This document shows positions 12,181-23,400 of a DNA stretch of 64,000 bases, one piece after another. Position 1 is the first letter of the stretch, and each line of letters opens with the position of its first letter. This stretch comes from Thuidium tamariscinum. Taxonomy: Eukaryota > Streptophyta > Bryopsida > Hypnales > Thuidiaceae. The position numbers and the translations under genes are program-made. The notes beneath the pieces are model-generated. The model searched no databases. It was not told the origin of the DNA and saw only the letters and a list, made by a program, of their open reading frames with translations. The stretch lies in assembly GCA_947034885.2 (NCBI GenBank), contig OX344758.2, positions 16,581,067-16,645,066 of the forward strand, in the 5' to 3' direction.

Positions 12181-14308
12181 ATGTCTACAACTAGCACATA
12201 GAATTTCACATACATTGCACATACACTTCAAAAGTTACAAGTGAGAAACCACACATCCAAAGCCAAGGAAATGAAAAAGGTTAAATGATTCTTGCAACTA
12301 TGATTCAACATTCTTCAACAATGTTGGAAGCTCCATGAATGAATTCCTTGCTCATTTACATAGATAGTGACAATTTACAACACTACCAACAAGTTTACAT
12401 TGAACATTCAATTTATAGAAATACAACACTTACTTCTGAGTTTGAATTGCTACCACATTTTCAAAAATGATTCAAATTACAAAGTGCATTAGAGAGATAA
12501 TCAAGTCTATTATGTTGATGTATTATACATTTACAAAAAAATTGTGAAATTACGTATGAGTGTATTATTTATTAACAAACTATCTACCATCTTGTGACTA
12601 GTGCTATTACGATTCACGTCAACTATAACCTTTATATAATAAGGCATGCTAGCAAAGAGAACTTCAATCATATTTAGAGACACTTTTGCCCATGTCCTTT
12701 GAATGGATTTAACTAATCTTTCTTTGTTTTGCAAGAGCACCTCATTTTAAACAGTGCCTTCTAAAATAGTACTTCAATGAGTTCAAAGTGGGGAGAGTCT
12801 CTCACCCAAAGAGGCTTTTTTATGCCTTACACTTGCCTCCAATCATTTGATTCTTTGCTTAAGTGCATGCCAGAGTACCATTTTTCATAAGCATAAGAGT
12901 GGCTCAAGGTGATTGTGAATTAGAGCTTCACATATGAAGCTTTAATTGACAAAAATTTGAATTGAGCCTTGACACAAAGAGCATTGACATTGCTTTCACA
13001 ACATGAGCTGCAAACACAACTTCAAGTATAATCAATGCAATTCAATTTTTCCTAGACATGTCACTTGCATGTCACCCAACATGTAGTTGACCGATTGTTT
13101 AACATATAAGTCGTAGTTTGACTAGTTTCATGAAGTTTGGAGGTTTGAAGTACGAGATGGGGATCAATCAAAGCTGCACTTTGTTTTCAGTGGCACTCAG
13201 ACTTTGAAATTTTGCATCTACTCTTGTTCGTGGGTACTGAACAAAGCTCATGCTACATTGAATTGTCCAATTAGAGAAATTAGCATCACCCAGGAAATTA
13301 GAGTCAACACAAAATTTAATTTGAGTACAAATTGCTACAATACAGGAACATTTCAACTTACGCTAATTGGAAATATTGTGACATAAGAAAAATGGCGTCA
13401 CACGCACAAATTTTAAGATGGATCAGTTTGCATATCAGCGCACAAATCAGTGTACAAATCAGTGTAGAGAAAGACCATGATCCAACACAGACTAACAAGG
13501 CAAGACGATCAGAAATGCTGCACATGAACTTTCAAAACGCGAAATTTCATTAAATCAAAGTCTGTACAAAGGTCTGGCACATGCGTGATGGAGTTTGAAA
13601 CCTCATCAATCTGCCTCATAGCTGGCTATATAGTACAAGGAAGCCCATGGTCATTGCAGGCACAAGAATACGGACGTTGTTTGGCATTTGACCAAAGGCA
13701 AATGAGACAAAGTTTTCACTGCATCCACCTTAACCTAGACAGAAAAAAAAAGGATTCTAAGTTGCCTACGAAGGTCAAATGCAAAGAGGTCAAGAATACC
13801 CAGCGGACTGTCCTGTACAGCTGACACCACACTTCAATGGCTGGAGGAAATGAAGGTGGAATCATCCAAGGTGCCCCAGGGACCAAAAAACAGCGCCAAT
13901 TGACTCGATGTCCGGCTGAAGCGCATCCCTTCAATCAGAATATACCTATAATCAGAGTCAAAAGGACAGTTTTAGAGACTTCTACACAATTCAACTTTAG
14001 CATACTGTTCAAATTGTTGCATGAAGTGTTGAATTTCATGAATTTTTCAAACTTTCATGTATGGATTAGAAACTAGGCCAAGTGAAGCCTATAATAATTC
14101 AGAACTACTTCAGTAAGAGTCCAAAAACTACGAATCAAAGTGAGTTAATGCGACATCTTCTTTCAGTTCTTTGTCTTTCAAAGAAAAAAATGACGGAAAA
14201 ATGTTCTGAGGTCTGCAACCCTTCCAAAATCCGTGACTAAGAGGGGACACCGAATGAACACCCCACCAACGCACAGCAGCAGAAATTGGTGTGCTTAGTT
14301 GCTTTACC
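12181..14308. other. AT-rich intergenic region and 3' flank of the GRAS gene
   Basis: No gene seen. The last several hundred bases probably include the 3' untranslated region of the minus-strand GRAS gene. Base composition becomes more balanced from about 13500. Confidence 0.4.
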
Positions 14309-17300
14309 TTACGGGGTGTCGGGGATGGGCTCCCAAACCGTGATGGCATGAGTGATGTGTTCCTTCCAGCCCAGAATAAACCAGTTGCCGTCTTCCCCAA
14401 TGCCGAAGTCCCGGTGATACGACTGCATGGCCACCCTGATTTTGTTCATGATCTCCCTGGAAGTCGGCATCTGTTGGAAGCCCGCACGCATGGTCCTCGC
14501 CTGCCATTGCCGATACGTTTCCGCGCGCTCCACTCTCTCCAGTCCCTCACACGCAACCACGTTCAAAATCTCTCGCCCTACAATCTCGTGGTCGATGGTT
14601 TGTCTCACGCGATCCTCCGGAGGAAACGTGGTCTCCATCATGTCGAAAATGGTGGAGAAGAAGGACATGGCCTCCCGGAAACGAGTCATGAAGAAAGGAG
14701 CGTTGTAGCCCGCGTTCAGCACTGCTTCCACAAATATCTTGAGAAAAAACAACATTCAACCAGGTTACTCCGTAAGAAAAAAAAAATGATTCATTTATGG
14801 GTAACGTGGGAGGTCACTTAAAACAAGCGCGCTAAAAGTATGATCCACTTATAAACCCCAAAAGATGAAGAGGACCTTCTATTAACTATTTCTTTATCAA
14901 ATCATGCAAAGGTCTTCATTGATCCTGAAACCTAAAACTTGACCCTGAAACAATTATAATTTTCACGATATGATAAATTAAACTGCTCATTTCAAACTAT
15001 TGGTACTTTAGGGGTAAGAGTCGCAGGAGGACTGAAGTAAAACAATGGAAGTACAGTACTGCCTTGATGATGATGGCTTGTACATTTTATATAACACTGT
15101 TGTACATGAAGGGATAGAGGCAGTACCTTGGGATTCAGACTTCTTATTCTGCTCAGCAGCAGATTGCGTGGGCTTGCTGCTGTCACAGACTCATCCAAGA
15201 GGTGTCGAAGCCGGAACACAGAATTCACTGCAAGGACTTCATCCTCTCTCAACATGAGATGGGCAGGAGTGATTGCCTCCCATTTTTCAGCGATAGCGTG
15301 AAACTCAAACGGCACTCCCATCTCCTTTGCAAGCCTGGCTAAGCGCCGTCCTGTATCCTGTATCCTTGCTGATGGCCTGAATCCGGGTTGAGGCCGATCA
15401 ATACCTGCATCATCACAGTGACAAGCATATCGACCCCACCAATATGAATTGCAAGTACTAAGAGAATCGAGGATAAGAAAATCTGAGCTGTAGTATACTA
15501 AAAGAAACTGTTGCATTGGCTAAAATACAGCCAAAAATAACATGAAACAAAGGCATGGCCCTCACCTGTAATCCGAAGGTGAGGTGGTCCCCCTTCTCGT
15601 TGTGAGAGCTGATGAAGAAGGCATGGCCATTGTACTCCATACAGGATACCGTAGTCAATGATATGAACCCGCTGAGCACCCTTGAAGGCTTTCATAATTG
15701 CGTAATTGGCATAGGTATGTGGCACTTGGGTGAAAGGACAACACTCGCAAAACACCATTTGCGCCTTCAGCATGTCAGCTTCAGAAGGGCGGTTGTTCGA
15801 CAAAGCTGAGTAAAGCCGTCCACCAGTTCCAGACATTCTGGCAACCTGGAAAAATTACAAGACTCACCCTTAAAAAAGTGCACCCTACATAGTCCGTCTG
15901 TAAACAATAATACAGACTTCTGAACAAGTGGTGATACTTCCATATCATCCATGTGCCCTAAAGTACAGCATCACTTCACATATCTCGGAGGCACATAAAA
16001 TAAAAGTCTGAGACGCATTGAACTTCAAAGGTGCCACTCAAAGTATCCGAGAAAACAAACCAGAGCTTCCACGAAGTAATGAGCCACGCGTTCAGACGCA
16101 TTCCCATATGGTGAAACGTGCTGACGCAATTCGTTAACTAACTCATTTGCATTCCCATAGTCAGATTGCTCCACTGCTTGCGCACATCTGGTAAGCAATA
16201 GGTTGCATTTTGAGTGTTACAAGATCCAGGAATGTAAAATAGCTACGTAAATTGGCAGTCACGTATAAAATTAACCATCATCTCTGATTCAGCAAGTGAG
16301 AATCAAAAGTTGGATTCTCGATTAAGTAAAAAACAATGCATGGTAGAGTCACCAAATAACAGACCTGAGAAGGAGGTTGGTAAGATCTACAGTCGATTTC
16401 TGAACACTGCTACCATTCGAGGTCGGCACGACGACCTTGGATTCAACGTGTAAGCCGGATCCACTTCCATTTTCATGAGCAAGTGACGACTTCCCCGAGT
16501 CCACAGGTGATAAGCTTGAATAAGGATTTGCAAATGCTTTCTGACATTCCACAACCTCAGAATCTGTATCCTTTCCGTCCGTCCAATTAGTGGTACAGCT
16601 TAACCCTGAATCTGTATGAGAATAGGTCTCTTCAGGACTCTGTGCAGGTTTGTGAGCTTTCGTATCAGAGGTTTCCCTCAGTTCTGCAGGCAGAGGACCG
16701 CTAAGAATCTCGTCGATCCAGCTGTCAAGGCCCCCTTTGTCATCTTCAAATTGAAAATCAGGATTTGCCTGGAATTCCGAGTTTGAAAGCAAATCCGAGT
16801 ATGGCTGGAGCTCTGAGTTCGACTGGAACTCCGAGTTTGAAAATTCAGCTACTGGCGTCGGAAGTACGTCGAAAGAGATGAGATCTCCGAGCTCTTTCGC
16901 CATAGCCTGATAGGCAGACATCTCCTGAAACATACACTTCTTCTCCTCCACGTTTTCATCCATGAGAATTTCCGATAGAAATTCAAATAGAGGTGTTTTC
17001 TCCTGGTCTACCTCCACTGCAGTATCATACTCGGAAATATCCGGTGCATTTCGGTGACTAGATTCTGAGAAACTATGGGAGGTGGAAAAAGTCCCACTGT
17101 CGGCAAAGTCCATACTCGAATCTTCTGATGGCTGAATCACACTGGTGGAATATGATCGTTCTGGAGGTGCCTTAGTCAATTTAGACTTCATATTCTTGAA
17201 ATGAACATCGTCCTCAGCGAACATAAACCCCAAACACTGGTTCGTTTGCTTCTGCCGCGTCTCTTGAGCCTGCGGAACTGTGTGCGCGCCATCTTCAAAC

Positions 17301-17650
17301 ACGGAATAAATCATGGCCTTCTTCTCCTCCTGAACATTGGCCAACTCGGGGAACAGAGACGACAACGCCGACAGAGCTGATGGTGCCGACGGCACAGACG
17401 ACTCCACCCCTAAACCTGACGGCGACATCCGTGAGGGTTGGTTCTGCGAGTTGCCAACCGATGTGAAGCTCCGTTTCTGCGCTTTCGGCATCTGGGTATG
17501 AAGCCATGCTTGCTGTAGCTGGGCTGCAAGTGGCGAAACCTCTCCTGATCCTCCCCCTGAACCGCCCCCTGAACTACCCCCTGATCTCTCATGCTTACTC
17601 CCTGCCATGGCTCTACTCACTACGTCTTCGCAAGCTTCAATGTATTCCAA
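14309..17650 (-). CDS. GRAS transcription factor, scarecrow-like (LISCL/SCL9-14-33 type)
   Basis: Five exons (17650-16365, 16187-16061, 15845-15566, 15404-15127, 14737-14309) join in phase to 799 residues. The N-terminal half is disordered: a Gly/Ser run near residues 20-30, acidic patches and no fold. From about residue 422 comes a complete GRAS domain: leucine-rich region 1 (LTNLLLRCAQAVEQSDYGNA), the VHIID motif as RVHIIDYGILYGVQWP near residue 530, PHLRITGIDRPQPGFRP, the PFYRE region as NAPFFMTRFREAM, and the SAW motif ending GWKEHITHAITVWEP. The GFRP and FEFHAIAEKWE segments point to the LISCL subfamily. GRAS proteins are nuclear regulators of growth and stress responses; the target genes here are unknown. 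Four introns interrupt the GRAS domain. Confidence 0.93.
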
Positions 17651-18269
17651 ACAAAACTCCTGTCTAGCAACGATCTTTCAGTCTTTTCACGTCATGTTTC
17701 GCTCAATACTCTGCTCCCATTGTGGCTCTCTACATTGTGACAACCCATGCTCATAGAATACACTCCTCCGGTAATTTCTCCTTACTTCGAAGCTGATAAT
17801 TCCGAACAAATATGCTGCACTTCTTCAAAAAAACGTCCTGCGATCATGAACGACGAAGACAGAACACAAGACATGAGAAAGTAGCTGCAAAGATTCTAGA
17901 AATCGTACCAGATATCTTCAAAAGGCACGAAAACCAGGATTCGCAAGATATTATCGGGCGCATATATGTCCAAAAATTAAGGAGAGAAGATAGTCATAAT
18001 CATTCAAATAGCGAAATTCAAGAAATTGGCCTTTTCCAGTCCACCGTAGAAAACCTCAGATCAACAACAATCCTAGTTGTGGGAACTTGAATGTCAAATT
18101 TTTGACGCCATTTTAACGAATAATGAAATGAGCAAACACTGCCCCATCGAATGAACAACGACCAGTTCCAAGCTATCAAAACTTAACACATCAATCCCAC
18201 AACAGCAATATCCTAGAAATGACCCTTTTCAATCCCAACGAGTCAACCAACTATAAGTCTCATGCAAAG
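17651..18269. other. 5' flank of the GRAS gene
   Basis: Presumed promoter and 5' untranslated region. No coding sequence or clear regulatory motif is identified. Confidence 0.4.
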
Positions 18270-19790
18270 AAAAAGATTACCGCAGCGACCAAATGGCTAA
18301 ATACGACTTAACCATTCAACGCGCATGCTCTTTGTTGAATTATTTCATGGTTTTGCACAAATATTCTAACAAAAATATAACTTTCGTCAATATCAGCAAA
18401 TTGATCGCAAGGGAAGGTTACTTGCTGAATTCAAGCATTCCCTTAGATAAATGGGACCTCGTGAAGACAAAATGATCCCCAGCACTCTGTTCATTATCTG
18501 GAATATGAAAATTCGGGGGAATAAGAAAAATCTTCACTTAAGCTAAAACGTTTATCTTTGGAAAAAGAGCCCAAGGAGATGGAACTTAAATTCAACCCTA
18601 GGTCTGAATCTCCCAGAGCATCTAACCCCTTCTAATACAAGAACAAAGAAAGGTAGGCTATGACAGTCGCCAACAAGTATAGGTGTCAAGAGATTACCCC
18701 GGGTCTTCCACAAAATCCGTTTCAAAAGCAATCAGTTACAACATTGAGAGGTAATCTCCCAATTGAAAACAAAGGTGGAGAAGATGGAACCCAAAATTCG
18801 ACCCCAGGTCTGAATCCCCCGCATTCCTAGGTCTGGATCTTGCTTTAGAATCCTCCTTCTAGTACATGAAAACCACAATCTGGGCTACAGTACTGTTCTG
18901 CAACAGAGTACATACCAAAGCGAACACTTTCAAGACTCGAACCACAACAAAAGACGAACAAACTATCTAGCGACAAAATGGCAAAATCCGACCCAAAATG
19001 CAAATTTCTTTTTCAGCTGAAACATTGATGCTCCCCAAATAGAATAAAACCTTCTTATTAAAGAAAACATAGGAGCCCGGGAAGATGGAGACAAAATTTG
19101 ACCTAAGCTTTGAATCTCCCTGCATCCCTAGGTCTGGTTCTGACTTCGAAATCCACTTTCTAATACACGAAAACCACGACCAAGGCTACAGTTCTGCAGA
19201 ACTGTTCATATCAAGGCGAACACTTCTAAGACTCGAACCACGACCAAAGACTTCTCGCTAAAAAAACGACTAAACTAGCGACAAAATGGCAAAATCCGAC
19301 TCCTGAACGCAAATTTCTATTTCAGCTGCAACATTCATGCTAAAAGAATCTTTCAATTGAGCCCCCCAAAGAGATATGGAAGATGGAAACTGCATGCGAC
19401 TCTAGGTCTGAATCTCCACGTACTCTCCCTCTTCGCGTTTCAAATCCCTTTCCAAGATAACAAGAACACTATCAAGCTAGGCTAGAGTTCTGCAACAGAG
19501 TACATACCAAAGCTTACACTTCGAAGACTCGAACCACAATGACCACAAAGACTCGTGTGAAGAAACAGACTAACCTAGCGACAAAATGGCTAAATCCAAC
19601 TCCAAACGCAAATTTCTTTCTCGGTTGCAACGTTGATGCTCTCCACGTCGAAGAGAATCTTCCAGTCGAAAAAAAAATGAAAGACCGGGATGATGGAACC
19701 CAAAAATCGACTCTAGGTCTGCATCTCCCGCATCTTTCTTTCTTCGCACTTCAAATCTCTTTCCAAACCAGAAACACTCTCAAGCTGTGC
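18270..19790. repeat. tandem array of about 300 bp units between the GRAS and PPR genes
   Basis: The word CTAGCGACAAAATGGC recurs at 18967, 19275 and 19575, giving periods of 308 and 300. Each copy is preceded by an AAGACTCGAACCAC word and followed by a CGCAAATTTCT-like word, then by a GATGGAA...CTAGGTCTGAATCTCC block. More diverged copies extend upstream to about 18290 (AGCGACCAAATGGCTAAA) and 18560. Roughly four to five units, substantially diverged from one another. No coding capacity. Confidence 0.8.
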
Positions 19791-20414
19791 AAAATTGTAT
19801 CCCAGCTACGGTATTCAACCCCAATCTCATTCCAACTTCAAACGGAAATTCAAACCCCACCTTGAACGAAATTACCCCAGAATTCGCAGCAACCGCCTCG
19901 GCGACACGCTTTCCCGGTCCGATAAGAATGAACTCTGCTCTTGCTGCTCCATCAGAGCCTCTTCCGCAGTAGAGCTCCGCCTTGCTCCGGCAACGACATG
20001 GAAGGAACGGGAAGGAACACGAAAGAAGTCAGGCAGATGCAGAACTTGGACGAGAAGGAACACTCACGACGATGGTCATAGGCTCCGAACCGAACTTTCG
20101 GTAAGGAAAGTGGCACCCTAAACCGGGAGAGCCTGTTCACACTACAGTGTTGTGACTAAGTGGGCTCGGCAACCACGACTCTATTCACACGAGCGCCAAT
20201 CTACTGAGAATTCTCCGAAGAATGTTGTCTCGGCTGTTTTGTGGATTGCTAGAGAATTCCGATGATGGAAAAGCTTCATGGATTTGCGCCATCTCTAAAT
20301 TTCTCTGTGAAGTTTTTACATAGCGTCTGCTTGTAGAAATTCCTTGCTCAACTGCGCTCTTTTTTAGCCCAATGACCACTCAATTGCATTAGAGTGCAAT
20401 TTTTGAATGCAGTT
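19791..20414. other. promoter region of the PPR gene
   Basis: Balanced composition, with no coding region I can support. Confidence 0.4.
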
Positions 20415-23400
20415 ATGGCGTCCACTGTGACTCCGCCGCTGCAATGCTCACCATTGTCTTGGGTATCGTCGTTTCAGGGTACGTTTCGTAAACTTGAAGG
20501 TCTCGTTTTTCGCCATGACTTGTTTTGATGTCGTATCCTGGTTACGAATAATTCAGGCGAATTGCGGGTATGAGGATGTAAAATTTTTTTGCTTAAAGTT
20601 TAGGTTGTTTTGTGACGAGGATTTCAGGGTATTGCAATACGAGGGTGATCATTTTCTTGGGAATTGGTTGTCAGTTGATGGATGGTGATATCAATGGGGA
20701 AGTAAACTCCGCAATTGCTCATGTGGGGGGTTCATTGAGGAATTTTGTTTTTCGTCCAAAGAACGTAGGGTTTTGAATGACGAAGGTTTGGATTCGTGAA
20801 CATTTTGGTCCCCTAGTTTTCGTGACTGACATGTTCAACACCCGGGGTATCAAACTGCTTGTCATCAATTTGGAAAGGAGATTTTGCAGAGATTTGCATT
20901 GTTGGATGGTGCTCTCTGAGCTTAATCGATGGACTTGGCAAATCAGGTTCTGCAATTACTCATGAGAGGGTTTCATTGAGGAGCACGCGTTGCTGTAGCT
21001 GGCCGGCACACGGGACGGGCTGTCGGGCTGTAATCTCAGCTGAGAACAGGTGCCTTGTTTGGACCTTCTAGTGCAGTAAACCCTAATTCCTCAGGGTTTT
21101 GCTAATTTGGCCAATTTTTGCACAGAATTGTCAATTGTGAGTAGGGTATAATGGTGATTTCACTTGTAGTGTCTTCGGAGTGGCGAGCCACTGGACAGGA
21201 ACGTCTCGATTGCATTGGACACTGCAAATGAATGCAGCTCCGTATGAATCTGTCTTTGCTTTAACCTCTAATCCCTCAGGGTTCTGCTGTTACCTCGTCT
21301 TTGTGAATAGAGCATCACTGATGGTGTTCACGATTGTCAGTGTTTTAGGAGTGCCGAACTACTATACAGGAACGTCTCGCTTGCAATGGTCACTGCAAAT
21401 GAATGCAGCTCCGTGTGAATCTGTCCTTGCAATAAGTCCTAGTTCTTGAAGTTTTTGCTGTTATTACCTCGTCTTTGTGATTAGGGCATGACGATAATTT
21501 CGCTTGTCAGTGTCGTAGGATTGACGAACCACTTGACAGGATCGTCTCGCTTGCAAGAGACACTGCAAATGAATGCAGCTTCGTATAAATCTGTCTTTGC
21601 ATAAACCCCTAATCGTTCATTAGATTCTCCTGTTATATCGACTTTTGTTTAGGGCATGATGGTAATTTCGGTTGTCAGTGTCTTAGATCTGACGAACCAT
21701 TCCACAGGAACGTCTCACTTGCATTGGACACTGAAAATGAATGCAGCTAGTTGTGAACCTGTTTTTGCATTGAGCGTTTGTGAATCTGTCATTAAACCCT
21801 AACCCCTCCGAGTTTTGCTGCTGGTATATCGACTTCGTGATTAGGGCATGATGGTAATTTCGCTTGTCAGTGTCTTAGGAGTGACGAACCCCTCGACAGG
21901 ACCGTCTCTCTTGCACAATCTGGCTTGGGCTCTGCGAAGGAAGGAAGTTCCTTGCGACCGGAGAGAACCAACTGGCGAGAGGCATGGAAACTGGCGGATG
22001 GAGACTCCCAGAACCACTGGCGTTTGCGGCGAGGAGAGCGTCCTCCCCTGTCCGACGACGGGGCACGTCGCGTGATCAAGGAACGGGAGACTTACGAGCG
22101 AGCGCTTCGCAAGACGCGAGTGCCGGAGGAGAAGCTCCCGAGGAAATGGATCAGCCGAACTCCGGAACAGATGAAGAGCTACGTCGCGGACAACAAGTGG
22201 CAATGGCGGTGGAAACGTCGTTACACCCGTCTTGTCGAAGGAGCCATCGCTGCAGTGCGTCAAACTTCGTCTCTGCCACCAGAAGACGTCGACATGCGCC
22301 AGGTACTGAGGGTGTAGGGTTTAGGGTTTACCCCTAAAATGTCACGTGTTTTGCTCATCCTTCAGAATCATTGCATCTCGTTTCCTTTCTTTTTTTACAA
22401 AAGCTCTTTACAGGATTTATAGATTTTTCCGAACTGAAGTTAATAAATTTTACGGTTTTGTGAAAGCGAACCTTTTATTGCCTGTTTCCTTTGCTTCAAG
22501 TTTCAGCTACTTTCTTGTGTTTCTTGATTTCAAATGACGAGGAATTGATTATTAGATTGTTTTGAGAAACGTGCACAGTAACAATCGATCAACACACTCG
22601 GAATGAAATTATCATCATGAGTGAAATGAACCTCATGGATTTATGTAGCTCATATTTACCTTGATTGTATTCATTTTTGTGATTGGTCAATTCCAGTAGA
22701 TGAATGACGAAATTTTTAGTGGGGTCCTTTCAATATGCATTCACTGAAATTGTCATTATGTGCTTTTAAATTTGATTTTTGTGGCCTTGGATGCTCAAGT
22801 GGTGTGGCCTTCTGGGCTTGTAGTGGTTAGGGTTTAAGGATCCTTATTGTGTCTTAGCTCAAGTTCAAGTGGAAACTCTGAAGTCTTTTAGTATGTTTGA
22901 TGGATTGTGAAAGTTTTCTGTTTGAGTGTGTGTGATGTTTGTGATGAAATCATACACCTAGGACCGCGTGGACAATTGCAGTAGACGAATAACAAAATTT
23001 TGAAAGGGGTACCAAGACTATGGATTGACTGAAATTGCCTTAACGTGATATTAAATTTGATTTTTGTGACTTGAGAATCTCAAGCGACGGGACCTTAGGG
23101 GTTTAAGGTGCCTCATTGTGTCTTAGCTCAAGTTCCAGTGGAAACTCTGAAGTCTTTTGTTTGTCTTTATGGATGGTGGGAGTTCTGTTTGAGGATATGT
23201 AGAATGATTGATCTGGCAGGTGATGAACCCATACATCAAGGAGCTGGGTTTCCGAGACATGTGTGTCATTCTGAAGGAGCAGCGTGGATGGCGACAGGCT
23301 CGCTTGTTCTTCGAATGGATGAAGCTCCAGATTCCGTATAACCCGAGTGTGATTGCGTACACCATCCTACTGGGAATCTACGGGCAGGCAGGTAAACTGA

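Noticed and set aside
14291-14821. Plus-strand frame of 176 codons overlapping the GRAS gene
   Set aside because: It is antisense to the last GRAS exon, whose SAW and PFYRE motifs are unmistakable. The plus frame is a shadow.
22311-22332. Chromosome end or telomere fusion
   Set aside because: Only two to four imperfect TTTAGGG units at two sites, inside an intron and an intergenic region. These are ordinary telo-box or interstitial motifs.
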